Part shown: piece after piece, positions 1 to 14,000 of the stretch
Layout: every line of letters begins with the position of its first letter
How positions within the stretch are numbered: position 1 is the first letter of the stretch
Assembly: GCF_000237925.1 (NCBI RefSeq)
Contig: NC_031502.1
Location: forward strand, 16,666,434-16,730,433
Length of the DNA: 64,000 bases
Direction of reading: 5' to 3'
Source of the DNA: Schistosoma mansoni
Lineage: Eukaryota > Platyhelminthes > Trematoda > Strigeidida > Schistosomatidae
Notes under the pieces: generated by a model
Databases searched by the model: none
What the model saw: the letters and a program-made list of their open reading frames with translations, nothing else
Told to the model about the DNA's origin: nothing
Translations under genes and position numbers: made by a program

Positions 1-1310
1 ATTGTCAGACAGGTCGGTTGAAGAGCGCTAAGACTAAACGCAGCAAACCCAAGGTCTGAAGGCGAAGTCGTACTGCTGACTGTACAGAGGTGAGACGGCA
101 GTAAGGTGTTTCCTTCAGACAACCAACATAACAGCGACGCTGCCTTCCCACAAGGAGGGGTGCGGTTAGAAAAGGTCGACCTCGAAAACGCATACCTCAC
201 CTTATCCCACGGATTTCCGTCTCCGGCGGTAAGGTCCCAACGAGTACGGAGCTAACATGAAAATTACTCACAAAAAGGCCGTATGTGGCCGACCTCAAGC
301 AGTTGTCCCTTGGGCACTGTCCTCAGATCACTAGGATCAACTCTAACCCAATTCCATTTTCAAGTACCTCTAGAAGAAACCTTCCACGGTGTGGGCAACC
401 GGGAAGTGACAAACGCCCTCATACCTCTAACAGCATTCAAGATCAATGTATTCATAATCAATCTCCCTCCTCAATTCCTATTATTCCTCCTACATAGACT
501 TTTAACATTAAACTTCCTCTTTCCGCCTCCTCATCAAGTGTCACCATAGCCAACGATTCTAGTGAGCTAAACACTGTCTCATGTCTACTGAAACCTCACT
601 CTAAACTACACATTGGAGCTTTCAACTTACGTACACTATGTCATATCGGCTAGCCGGCCTCAATGGCTAAAACCCTAGAATTTCGTTCCATTAATGTATG
701 CTGTATCTCCAAAACACGCATACAGGATCCTAGTATGGTCATTCACTTGACCTCACCTCGTCAAAACGGAGAGCCGATGAGATACACCCTCCATGTATCT
801 GACGGCCAAATGGTTAGTTCTCGTGCACTGGTAGGTGTAGGCATAGTACTAAATACGAGGGCAAAACAAGCACTATTAGATTGGATTTCGTTAGCAGTCG
901 CCTGTGTGCTGTCTGGCTAAACGGCTCCATAAGAACTCGGAAGGATAGGGACACACGTCGTTGCCTTTTCGTCGTTTCTGCCTACGCTTTCATTGGCTGA
1001 ACCCCGGTTGAAGTAAAAGATGACTTTCACAGAAAGCTCTCTGAACTTCTTCATCAAGCTAAACGCTCAGACATACTACTTGTAGCAGGTGACCTTAATA
1101 CCCAAGTAGGTAGCTTAAACCAAAGACAAAAACATTTACATGGGTATATAGTATTCCGGCTCACCGAACGGATAACGGTGATCGTCTGTTGCAACTATGC
1201 TCAGACAATTGTTTATTTTTAGCAAGCATTGAGTTACAAATGATCAAAACGACAAAACTAACTCAGAGAGGATATATACCACTGTCATTTTTGATTAGCA
1301 CTCTACATAT
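1..1310 (+). mobile_element. RTE-like non-LTR retrotransposon, family A: 5' region and start of the endonuclease
   Basis: The 5' untranslated part is followed from about 285 by a decayed frame and from about 600 by an APE-type endonuclease: GAFNLRTLCHIG, FRSINVCCISKTRIQDPS, VIHLTSPRQNGEPMRYTLHVS, LLVAGDLNTQVGSLNQ (about 1080-1120) and LCSDNCLFLASIE (about 1195-1235). Stop codons interrupt the frame at about 651, 918 and 1000. The match fades near 1310. The start of the element lies left of the window. Positions 1-1160 reverse-match 30602-31761 with no visible difference. Confidence 0.85.
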
Positions 1311-1539
1311 CTGTTGAAAAAGATGAAATTTAAACTACTTCACCGGTCAGAAATAATTCATACCATATCATCATGTATGTTTTTTAAAATTTTGATGAAA
1401 TTTCACCGTTATTTTGCAGCGTAAAAGAATGATGACTGTTTAAATTTCTTAAAGACGTTAACTTAGGGGTCAAACTAGGTGTGACTGTTTTAAATTTACT
1501 TTACCTACAAAATTTTCGATATCCCTATTGATACAATAT

Positions 1540-1933
1540 ATGAGTGATAAATTACTCCGTCTGGAAGACTCATTGCGTAACAATACATCTGTATCCATTA
1601 ATGGTGGTAATATTATTAACGGTGACTCTCCTTTAAATCAAAATTCCCACTATTCGTCACGGAGTTATTCTAACGATCATGGTTCAGAATCTGCATTGTT
1701 GGAAGATTGTGACCGGGATTTCGTTACTAAACCAGTAGTAACAAGACCCACTCTAGGTGACAAGCGTAACAGTACTGCAACTGGAAGTAGTAGCAGCGGC
1801 ATTGGTACAATGCCGGGGGGGTCCAATCGCACTGGATCCAACATCGTAGCTTTAAGTGGCTTCGAGAAAGACAAATTTCCACTAACTTCTCGTGAAGGCG
1901 TGAAACAATCAAAAATGCCCGTTGTTACTCAAG
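1540..1933 (+). CDS. Candidate Ser/Asn-rich coding exon, unidentified
   Basis: A reading frame on the plus strand is open from about 1462 to 1980, with an internal ATG at 1540 and a good donor (CTCAAG/GTACTT) at 1933. The encoded segment begins MSDKLLRLEDSLRNN, a short coiled-coil-like stretch, then is rich in Ser, Asn and Gly (for example TGSSSSGIGTMPGGS). Such composition is common in schistosome linker exons. No clear acceptor fits: AG at 1466 has a poor pyrimidine tract. It lies antisense to the TMEM94 transcription unit, between the family A 5' end and an assembly gap. I do not recognise the protein, and it may be chance. Confidence 0.3.
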
Positions 1934-2702
1934 GTACTTCATTTTTAAACTGTAGTCTTATAATTTTCTTCACGAATTAAATAGTTTTTGTAGACCTCAC
2001 AATTGGTTTATGCTAGTTCAGATGTTAGAGTTTTTAATTCCTTGTTGCATGCGTGATTTTGAAATCTATCGATAAAATAAGTCAATATATGCAACCAGAA
2101 AACAAAATTTGAAAATCCTTAAGATTGCTTACAAGATAAGCGTGCTAACATTCATGATTTCTATGATGAAGTTGCTCTACTGACTTCATGTCTCTCCTGA
2201 CAGAAGTATGGATTGGTCTTGCATAACCACGTCTTTGATTTTTGATTCATTTTTCCGGAGTCTTAGCGACGAAGCAAACGAACATAAGTCATTGTATAAA
2301 CCTCACAAAATGACCGCTTGTCTAAGACATTTACACCCTTGAAAAGTTGGATTCCTCATTTTCCGTATCCTCTGTTTGCCTAGGAATAAGTTAGTCCCTC
2401 AGTTGAAAACACTTCGTAGATTTAATTACCAGATTCTGGGAGTCATTATATACGCATCCTTTCGGTTATGTAAAATTTTAATACTCGGTTAATGTTTCCT
2501 GAAATGTTTACATTGTTAATAACTTTTTTTAGACCTGTGTTGACTTTTACTTACTAAACGGCTATGACTTCTACTATTTCAAGTCGGTGTCACATTTTCG
2601 AAGTCATTAGATAATGATAACTAATCTTCACAAATAATACGTTCTTGTCTATTACATAAACATACCTGATGACTTGTTTCAACTTCTGACGCTCCTTAAT
2701 AT

Positions 2703-2902
2703 NNNNNNNNNNNNNNNNNNNNNNNNNNNNNNNNNNNNNNNNNNNNNNNNNNNNNNNNNNNNNNNNNNNNNNNNNNNNNNNNNNNNNNNNNNNNNNNNNN
2801 NNNNNNNNNNNNNNNNNNNNNNNNNNNNNNNNNNNNNNNNNNNNNNNNNNNNNNNNNNNNNNNNNNNNNNNNNNNNNNNNNNNNNNNNNNNNNNNNNNNN
2901 NN
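2703..2902. other. Assembly gap (200 N)
   Basis: Exactly 200 N. The right flank opens directly inside a family A 3' end, so the missing part probably contains more of that element. Confidence 0.99.
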
Positions 2903-3330
2903 TGATTGGAAGGAAGTTAGGGACGATCAAACCAAAACGTGGTATCAGTCCGTAAAGTCACTAACTTCTGGTCTTAGCCATGTTAGTAGATTCAGACTAC
3001 TTGGTTGGGGTCCGCGTGATTATCGTAACCAATGGTTGGAGACTCTGGGTAACAAGGCTCAGAATCGATCACAATGGCGTCGGTGTATACATTCTCTGTT
3101 GTCCCATAAACTGTGAGATTAAAATTACTTTATACCATTCTTTCTGCGAACTAATTCTTTCTTCCTGTATTATATCCTTATACACAATCTTTGTTTTATA
3201 TATTAATATCATTGAAGTAACTACTTCTATGAATTCGGTGTTTATCAAGTTGTGCTAATGAGGTGTGGCAACTTGGACCGATGCATATATGTGCCTGGTT
3301 CTACGTTGTAGCTGACCGACTGACTACACT
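2903..3330 (+). mobile_element. RTE-like family A, 3' end
   Basis: The right side of the gap begins inside the last part of the reverse transcriptase frame ([32 protein letters not shown] in decayed form), then the 3' UTR with the family tail (GTGCCTGGTTCTACGTTGTA and a CTGACTGACT-like end at about 3325). It is clearly older than the copy at 29440-30540, with many substitutions. Confidence 0.85.
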
Positions 3331-3444
3331 TACATATTTTCAGTAATAATAGCTTTTAAAAAGGTGTTCTTATGAATGAGGCATATGAAATGAAGTTTAT
3401 GTTTAATAATAAGGGTAGGGTTATTATAAAAAATATGAACTCAC

Positions 3445-5033
3445 TTGATTCGAAACGATCAACTTAGTATTTGCAAATTGACAAGTTGAATAGGGTAGAA
3501 TAGGTTTCACAGCAATAGCTATATCACTTTGTTGAAACAATACATAGTTAATTAATGAATAGCAACTCCCAATTAAGCAAACTGTATCGCCATACTCTTT
3601 CATTATTTGAATCATTTCACTGACAGCTTTTCAAAAAGTAAATAAAGAAAGAGAACGTTATTGAGATGTTATGTGGGATAAATAATTTATGATTTATAAA
3701 AGATTTACAGAAGTATTCAACTGATTTATAAACAGTTCAACAGTTTTGGTAAGGTTTGATAAGTCACTGTTTTTGACTTAATGAATCGAATACAGGAATA
3801 AGTGTTAATAAAGCAGAGATGGGATACTCTGATACTTGAGTGTTAAAGCTAGTAAAGTGTAGAAGACGTTTTCAGCATACGTCTTGATTCTGAATGTTAA
3901 ATGATAAACTCAAGTTTGTGTACCGGACATTTGTTGACAGGGATGGGTTTTTTTGCTGTTTAATTAGTAATCTGAAAGGAATGGCTTTTATTGATTGTGA
4001 ATTTTGAAAAGCGAGTGAAAGCTTTTAAACCTGAATGTGTTTTTCATTCCAAGTTAAAATCCTTCATACAAACAGCGCTTCTTATAAACTAAGGATAGAA
4101 TTTTGGGAATATATAGAAAAAACGAGAACAGAGAAAAAACAGTGAAATTTCTAAAAAGGTAGCCAAGGTAAATATCACTTTTAAATATTTTTTCACAGTC
4201 AATCTTACAGTTTTTCAAGATGACAAAGGAAAGTTACGATTGCCTGAGATTTTGAGCTATATCTGTTAACATCTCAAATAAAATTAACCGTAGTTTAGCT
4301 GAGTGTGCAATATTACTAGTTCTTGTATTATGAACTGATGACTAAGCTTTATTTACTGCTTTTATTTGGTGCTGCATAAATAAAATGATAAAAGTGGGTG
4401 AATCGTTTTAAAGCAGATAATAGGATCGTGTACTAAGAAGTTGTCATTTAGGTATTCAACTACGTCACTAGTCTGCTAGGTTGTAATATGTTCCGCATAC
4501 CAAGATCAGAGAATCAAGTACTATCACTAAATCACATATAATAGTAATACTAATACTACTACCAATAATAATATCAGTAGAATACTGATTTATAGTGTGT
4601 AAAGTGCCTAGATGAAATGTATTGATTCATTTAGTCATTCCTGGCATTCCGAAACGTTTATTTGGAATTCGCTCGAAAATTCAAACGTTAACATGATCTA
4701 AATAGAACTGAAAAAGTCAGCAAATAGCTCTTTAAAATTTCCAATACTTTAAGGTCGCGAGAAAAGAGTGACAAAATAAACTGTGTTCATAACTCTTTAA
4801 TATTGAGGGTGATAGAGGTAAACTGCATCGGCTGTTACTCCAGTGACTAGATGATCATACTAAATTCCATTGGAAAAGCACTCAATTATTTAAATTTCAC
4901 AACAGTTTTCGTCTTTCGATATACCTAAAATAATTACTGGTATAGCTGCAATAGTTCAGAACCACTTCGAAAATTTTCAACATCATACATATTGGAAAAC
5001 GACTAAATGAGTATACCATAAGACATTCAGCAA

Positions 5034-5067
<34 letters not shown>

Positions 5068-8000
5068 AAATATAGGAAAATATGTTATTAGCGATTTTTA
5101 ATGTAAAAATTCATTTTAAATGTACTCGAAAACGAGATGATTGGGAACTAAATAGGTAAGCAAATCATAGCGTTATACTGTACAACATGTTATTTAAATG
5201 ATTATGCAGTATAGAACAATTAACCTTTAGGTGTACAATCAGTAAACAATGATACTTGTAATGGAACGTTATCGACATTTTCTAAATGTGGGCGTATGCT
5301 ATCGATTCCACATGGGAGTCGGGACTGTAAAAGAAAGAGATAATGGAAACATTGACTTGGTACTAAATGAAGAAGTAGTCAAACATTACAGAGAGAGAAC
5401 TATTACTTGTTAAAATACAACGAACTGATCAAAAAGAATGGAATACATTAGTACGACCGAGATCTTTACGACCTACTGTTCTTTGTGTATACAATAACAA
5501 TATAATAAAAAATCTTTTAAAAAACCGATGCAACTACTTGATAACCCTGTGGATATTTATATCTCAAGCTTTGAGCAACGCTTACTACATAAAAGATCTG
5601 ACTAGGTAAACCAAATGGACAAAATTCAAGTGCTTAACTTCTTGGTCTACAGAGCCACGATAAGTCAGCTTAAAGTAAAGTCGGATGTAAAATGAGGGGG
5701 AGTAATTAGATTCTCAGAAATCATATATGATCCCAATCAGTGTAACGAGAAATTATTCAGACAAGTAAGCATTTTCTCAGACCTCATAATTTGTGATAAG
5801 CGCTTAAGGTTCTGAAATAAAACATCATCTTCAATATATATCAAGATAAAATATGTCTAATGCTCTCTGGATTTAAATAATTCGTAATAAAACATCAGAA
5901 CAGTTCAAAATCTATATATGAGTCGTGATTACCATTATTCATACTGAAGAATAAAACCCAGTGAGTAACGATAGCCATCAAGATGCTAAAGGTTTTAAAT
6001 GAATCATTATTTCAAGGCTGTTGAATGATGATTATCAGTATAGGGTGGTGGAGATTGTTGAGTTTTTATTGAGATCAACGTTAGATCACCACTGAAAACC
6101 TGGAAGCACTGGAAGGCCATTTCGTCCCAGTATGGGACTCCTCAGCAGTACCCACTCATGATCCCGCACGCGGACGCTCGACCTCTAGACCACTGAGCTG
6201 CCATCCAACGATATCAATGTCTAACTTCAAACAATCCACGATATTGCGCGACCATCTATTATTGTCTTCAGTGGGTAACTGCCTCACACCCAACATAGTT
6301 TAACTCTACTGGTAGGTATTAAGAAGGAGATTGTTTGAAGCCCGAAAACATTTAGTGAGATTTTCAAAACAAGGTTTAAAGGAATGATAAAAACAAAGAT
6401 TATGAATCTAAAAAGAATGGATGCAGATCGCTGGGGTTTCTCATTTCGCTATGATCCATAACAATATGAGAAGAGAAAGTATGACATTTTGAATTCAAGA
6501 CATGTTAATGCTTGTCTAATTTAAGATACCTAGTGGTGCTCAATCAAATGGATAGTTAGCATGATTCTGAGACAATGGCTCAAGTAGAAACTGTTCCGAT
6601 TTATAGAAATATCAGCACCAAGAGTTTACTGTTGATTCGTAATATTCGGTACGGATAATTTTTAATTCTCAATAAAGTATTCGTTTCTGTGAGACTGTGA
6701 ATATAATTTGTTGATGAGGGCCATTATCTCGTAAAGGCAAATTTAAGACGCCATAACGATTTGTGAATTAGATTCTGGTCTTATGAAAGTACACAACAAA
6801 TTCCTCAAAATAAACATAAACTTTATAACTTTAAAATTGGTGTAATAATTTTACTTATGTCATTTATAAATTGTAACATTAGATGGATGTAAAATTAGTC
6901 ATTTATTATATTCGGTAATGAGATGATATTGAAATATGAAGATAAAATTATTCTGAACACCGTTTCAAAAAAAAAAAACAGAAAATTACCTTGTTCCTGA
7001 CCAACAATTCCGATAATTTTAATTCTTCAGAATTATCGCTTTGTCCATCTACTGAGAGCGATACAGAACTAGTTGAATTACTTGATGAGGACAAGTGATA
7101 AGAGCCGAATGATTCCTTTGGACCGATTTCGTTTGAACGAATCTGCTGAAGGTAACTGGTAGACACAGCATGAGTGAAATTATTGTTAATATGATCATGA
7201 GAGCATGAAGATTGAAAGTTAGAGTCAATTTGTCGGAAATTCAGACATGGAAGGATTGATTTCGAATAGTTTGCTTCACAATACTCAGGAAATGGAGTAG
7301 ATTGAAAGAACTGTGGATCAGATGTGGAACCGAATTTCTTCCCAAAATTTCGTAAAGTATAAATGAATAATAAATAGCTATTTACCACAGATTGTTATTG
7401 TTACCATCAAAAGTGTTTCATTGAAAATTTTAGAGCACAAAGAAACATAAGAAAGTTTGAACCATTCTATCCCATTGCGCTATCTACAAAAAATTCCCCT
7501 ACCTAAAACTAAGAGAGAATTGTGTCTTTACGGTTTGGGCATCTAACTTTTAATTGCTGAGTTGTGATTTCAAGTCAATACATCACACCAAAAGGGTACA
7601 TGAACCTGACTAGCTTTGATGACTCAACGCAAAAGGTACGTGCATGCAAAAGATTCTTTAAATCTTAAAGAAGTAATTTAAATGTTGATAAAATGAAATA
7701 TTATATTTATGGACGCTAATAGTCAACTAATTAAATGGGATTTGAGTAGCCTATATCATCAAGAAGTACAATAATATTATCCGAGTAATTGAGGTCGACA
7801 TTTGTTTTCCAGAGAACTGCTTTATAGAACTAATGTTTATGCATATCTATCTGTCTCTAGGGTCTCACTAACGCTGAAATCGAAAGGAAACGACGAGATT
7901 GGGGAATCCTGTGCAACAACACTCCTGGATTGGTTCAATGGAGATGATAAGCAGAGATGGATAGTGGCTAGCCGTGGAATCCATGACGCGCATTTCGTCC

Positions 8001-11000
8001 TATTTAGGACTAATCAGCAGGATGCACCTGCATTCCAGAGTTGATGTCCAATCCAGAACTCGAATGGACGAAACGCGCGTCCTGGATTCCACTGCTAGCC
8101 ACTATCCATCTTTGCTTATAATGCTTGTGATTTAAGGCACTATCGAGGCAACCCTCACAAGATGCACATATGTCAATAAGAGACAGATCAATTGCAGTCC
8201 TGAACATCAATGGGAAGATTTGAACAACTAATCCAAAAATAAATTGATGGAGATGATACTTCGTGTAGAGTTTTCAGAATATTGATAGACGTATGATATA
8301 TTTTTCTTTTTGCGGATAGTCCTAGGTCAAAGTCCTATTCAAAGAACGAGAGGTGGGGTAAATACCAAGAAGAGAAGTGATTATTATCCTGGAATGAGTG
8401 AGACGATGTTCAAGAATCAGTTTAGGCAAATATTCAGAAAGCAGTGACTATCAAACACCAAGGGAAGTTATTAGACATGTGATCACAGATTAATTTACCT
8501 TGGGTTTATAAAATGAAAGTTAATGACATTACTATCAATTTTGGTTAGAAAGGCTAAACATCGAGGAATACAATTTGAAAAGAAATGAATTCGATAAATA
8601 AAAAGTACGAAACAATATTGAACCTCAAGGCTTAGGAGGAGATAAAGAGGAAGTCAATCTGGATCAATATGACCAATTCTGAATCACGTCACTAAACGTC
8701 TCTAATTCCTGATTGAGGTTGACCCAGACCAGCCCCAAAGATACATTTTGTATTTATGGGGGAGAAACACATCCCAAACATTCTTGGATTTGTCATGATG
8801 CACGGTGTTCGAAATCTGACAGTGATATACAACATGCTACGCGCCAACCCCCACCCCCAACTTATTACTAGAAGACAAACATGAAGGGGAAATTCTACTA
8901 GAGCACTGAATAACATGCATAATCACTCATATATAGACATTTTTATCCCTTGAAAATCAACCCGTTTCTTAGCCAATGGTGTAGTGAACAGAACACTGGG
9001 TGGGGAGAATCGAATATATTTGAGCACAAAATTACAGACTATTTCACTAAAATCTGATAACCATACAGTAAACAGTTAATGTGCAAAATAACAATCAATT
9101 ATCTCAATCTTGAGTGTTCCTTCAGCAAATATCAGTCCATCTTCTCTGATTTCATTGTTCATACATTTTCATGCCGATTGCGCTTCGTTCCTGTTCTTTC
9201 CTTATCAATCTTCTAGTGAAATACCTCATATGCTTGACCATCACCACATACTACTTATGTGAATATAAGTAACCCACACTACAATGGTATATATTTGTCC
9301 TTTAGGATATTTGTAATTGTCAAGTGACCCTTCTGACTGGAGCGCTTTATCAGGATTGTCACTCAAAGTAGACAGGTTTTAAAGTATTTCTGGGTTTTCA
9401 CTGAGCACAATCATGTCATCAGTAAATCCCAAGTCAACAAGTCAATCTCTTTGTCTATCAGTCCCTAAAAACTCAAACAACGTAAGTTTCCCCTCAAGGA
9501 ATGTCTATGATCTTGGTAAATAAAAGAAGTGAACGGTCCTAATAAACATTAATCATTGCTTCGAGTTCTTTTAACAATCTATCATAACCTCAAACACGAC
9601 TGTTGGTGTCCGAGCAAAGAGCCTTCAGATAGTTGACGTACTAATCTGGTACACACTTCAATTAAAAGGACTGCCTTAAAGCCACCTGGCATATTGATTT
9701 AAATGTTGCCCTCAGATCGAGGAAGATGAATGGTTAGTCAGGTGTCAGTACGTATGTCTGTTCTAAATTCTGTCAAAAAGTTAAAGCTTATACCGATATA
9801 TACAAGTCCAGGACTGAAATTAGCTTTTTGTATTAGCTGATTTCTAACTTTACTGCAAGACAATGAAAAGTTAGTGTCGTGTTTCCGGATACACAAAAGG
9901 GTAGGTACTATTGGATCTCCATACTGGATAGATGAAGTCAAGTGAATGACCACACCAGCAACCTGTTCCCGTATTTCGGAGACAGCATACATGGATGACA
10001 CGAGACCCTAGAGTCTCATAAGGGTATGTAATCGTAATATACTGGTCCGTACACTTTTTTTAATGTATGGCTCTACAACATACGTAAAATAGTTGGAACA
10101 TTTTGTCTAGATCATTTAAAGACTGTTTTGTGTAGAGCATCAGTTGGTGTGTTACGTATTCTATGGATTGTATTTTGACCACCTACTATAAAAATAATAT
10201 CCATCTCTAGAAAACTGACACGAAATTGACAGAAAAATGTACAATTCGTAGAATGATTAATTTTCTGAGTGATACCACCAACCACAAAATCTGATCTAGC
10301 TTTTCTGAAGTTACATTTACCATTTAAATCTGCCTCCAACGTTTGTACATCGATGCAGACCATACAATAAATAGGTCTGGCTAAACATTCGAAAAGTTCC
10401 GATATTCATGTCTGTTATATATACCTGAGGCTTGTATTTAAGATTCCGGTCAAGTAAAACAAGGTTAGTCGCCATCTGCCTGTTGTTTGATATATACATG
10501 TCTAATGACTCTATTTCATTAGCTTCCAGTTTCCTTGGTGTTGGTGTCACATCAAGGAGATATTGCTGGTAAATTGGAGATTAATTAACAGTCGCTCATG
10601 CACTTTTAGGTTGGGTTACATCAAAGTGAGAAAAAAACGGGGTGAGAAATAGTGTTTTTTGTTATCTCTACCTACATACGAGGGGACTGCATTTTGGGTG
10701 AAACTAACGCTAACTTCTATATCCTAATAAGGTGAGATTCATGATAAATCATATTTGATAGATCTTCTGTTGTTGGCTGTGAACTTGAATGAACAGGTAA
10801 GGGGGATCTAGGGACAAAGGAGGTTATTTTAGTGACCAATGAGGACTCCGTGTTCTTAGGTTAGATGGCGGGGACAGCCTCTATAGCTTTGTGCAGAGTA
10901 CAACCTGCTTCTGGTTAGTGCCGAATTCCAGGAAAGTCATCGCCAACATGTCAACCAGTGTCCTTTCTACCCATGACGTGGGTGTGGCGGGGACAGAAGT

Positions 11001-14000
11001 TTTGCCTGAAGTCTGACGATTTTTTGAGATCATGTTTTACCATCGATCCCCTAAGGATTGCTCACATACGGTTCAGTTTGAGAAAGTGTTTGATATTATA
11101 GATGCAAACGATATCATCGCAATGTGCAGTGGCATACAGGATATCCAAATCAACGTGGGAATATGGCATCATTGCCAGTGAAGTAAAGTTAAAACGAGAG
11201 CTAACTTTAGAGATATCTTGCATGGCCATAAGAAAAGAGAGGAATAATATAAGAGACACATATGTGCTAAGAAAATACATCATTTAGAGATTGTTTAGTG
11301 AAGTTCTTATATTGAAGTGCAGCTGTAAAAGTAATCTTAATCTAAATGAAAACATTTATAAAACATAGATCATCTTTTTGGAGATTTGTACCAATCGAGT
11401 TATTACTGTCATCGAAACAATCTTAGGTAAATACATCCACTTACTGAAGGATATGACGTTCTTAGTGCAGGAGAACTTGACCATCGCTTAGTCTGATGAG
11501 AACCTTATCGAAGGTAAAGAATAAAAACGCAGTTAGAAGATGGAAAAATATCAGTTAGAATTAATGTAAGATCAAATCACTTACCATCAAAGTGTTTTCT
11601 TTCAGTGACGAACACATCAGTTCCAAATGAAAATTTATTACTTTTATGGAATTCTTTAGGAAGATCAACGGATTTGCGATTACTAACAGAATTAGGAGTC
11701 TTAAGCGATATATGACAGTTCCAACCACATTCTAAGCCCAAACGTTCAGCGAACACTCTACTTCGAAGTTCATTTTCCTTAACAAAATATACGAGAAATA
11801 ACACTCACAAAATATAGTAATAGGCCGACCAGTGTTGTTTAAGAAAAAGATAATTAATAACAGTGTTGCTAACAAGTTTCTGGGGAAAGTAATTATAAAT
11901 TAAAATCTGGAAATTAGCTCAATGAAAGCACTGAAGATAGTTTCTAGGGTTGAAAAGTAAAACAGTATGTCTTGTAAAAAGAACTACTAAGGAAAAGTTT
12001 TATTGGTCACTTGAAAACTCTTAAATAGGTCTTTTAATACCACACCTTGAACGAGAAACTAAGTGTCACAGTGGTCCATTAAATAATAATCGTATAATTA
12101 ATGACCACGTACTAAGCACATTGTTTAGAAATTCCGACGCATCATACGCTGCGTAAATAAAATAAAACTATAAATAATACGTAGCGTAATGTTGTGAACG
12201 AAATCTCATCAAAACATTTCAAGAAATTAGTATCATTACTGCTGGGAATAGTTAAACATATATATCATGAGATTGTACAGTATGTACAAAGACGTAAAAA
12301 TATAAACTATTTAACTGACATAATTAATTCGATAATTTTCAGTTATAAATATAGTCAGACAAAAAATCATCCTATTAAACACGTCCTTTGCATTACCTTA
12401 ATAAGAACAAACACAGAATATTAAATACAAAATATAACATACAGTTTATCAGTGGACGTGTACAAGGACTTCTGAGTTACCTTTATAGCTCGTGAAACTA
12501 CTGGGTTGCTCAGAACAAACTAAGTTAATTAATTTTTGGAACCATAATATAGTCGTTGAAAGCTGAGTGGTTTTATTAACCTACATAGAGTGAATTGTCT
12601 AGGTTTACTGGCTACTTATCAGTCACATACTTTACAGAAAAGGGTACCAAACTGGAGTAAGTGATGTGACTATCAGATTAGTGTTAAAAACTACGGACAA
12701 TATCTCATCATTTATATGGCTTAATAACCGTATTTGCCATGGAAGTATCTCAAAAGTAGTTTGGCATGAAGTAAGGACGATAATACTTATCACACAATTG
12801 TTACTTACTCGAGAAAAATGTACAAATCGTATACAAGCTTGATGAAGTTGTTTAATGGACTTCACAACTTGAGGATTTGCCTGATACTGCATACTTATTA
12901 GGCCTAAGAATATTTGATTGTTCAGTATATTGTCCACTTCTTTCTGGTTAATACGTACATTACTCCTACAAAATAACGGTAAAAAAGGTGGCAATTGTGA
13001 AAAATATTTATGGGAGCTATTTAGATGAGGAAAGAAAACTCCTATATATAACAGGGGTCTAACATATAAGAGACTGAAAGTTTTCTGAACAAACGGTCAT
13101 TGAGAATCAGCTGAGTACTGAACTTTTATGATAAAAGGACTAGTGGCTGCATTTGATTTTATGAGTGATTTATGTAATTCGTAATAATCATCATTTATTT
13201 AAGATTTAGAAGCAAAAAGTTAAGTTGTAAATAAATTTCGAAGATATTTTTGATTTGTAATGTAAATTTGTTGTCGTATAGGAATAATGTATGTAAAAGG
13301 ACAAACTTGCTCTTTAAATTATAGGATAGATGTAAAAGGTTCTTATAAGTTAGATTTAATAAATTAGGTGGTGGAATAGGAGAGACAGTAACATAGAATC
13401 TTGAATAAAAGTTCATTGATTAGCGGACAGCTAATTTTCATCAATGTATCATATCAAATAGTTTAAGTCTTTCCAAGTGTATCCAGCAAATAGACAATGA
13501 CTTTATGAATTTATGGAATGTTTTGGTTTGGCTAGTAACGGCTTTTTTAAACTAATCCTACTTCAATTAATATTGTACGTCAGAGTAGAGAATATGGTTT
13601 ATCGTGAATGACACTTGGTCCAACAACCTTAATTTACCCAAGTTGGACACCTTAATAACTAAGTTTACTCTTTTGATGTTTCTCCCCTGAGATCACTTAA
13701 ACTATCACCTAGCCATAGACATCAAATGAATCAAAGATGACTTAGACTGAAAACCAGAAAAAGCACACATGTCACAACTTAAATGACTTTATCTCCTAGC
13801 AGCAGATCAGAACAAACTTTACCGATACACATTAAGATTTGATTAAAACATTCATTTCCGAGACATAAATCTTAGTTTCATTGAGTTTGTCGTACCTGAT
13901 TTCTAGTTACATGCTGAATTGTTGTGAACTCTAGCATCTTAAAGACCGTTTCAGAAAAGCTACTTCTTTTGTAACTATCAAGAAAAGAGCTTTGCTCTCT

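Noticed and set aside
5-193. Minus-strand 62-codon frame, repeated at 31569-31757
   Set aside because: It lies in the family A 5' UTR in both copies; the identity reflects duplication of the element, not selection on a protein.
3616-3621. Alternative acceptor GTCAG/TGAAATG for TMEM94 exon 13
   Set aside because: It breaks the phase with exon 12. GAAAAG/CTGTCAG (exon end 3626) keeps phase and gives CTPKAVSEMIQIM, which matches the family spacing.
10112-10550. Minus-strand frames (RKLEANEIESLDMYISNN; CNFRKARSDFVVGGI) as a possible extra TMEM94 exon
   Set aside because: The splice phase from exon 10 does not fit a usable acceptor here, and there is no resemblance to TMEM94. It may be the leader of the decayed family A copy at 9300-10060.
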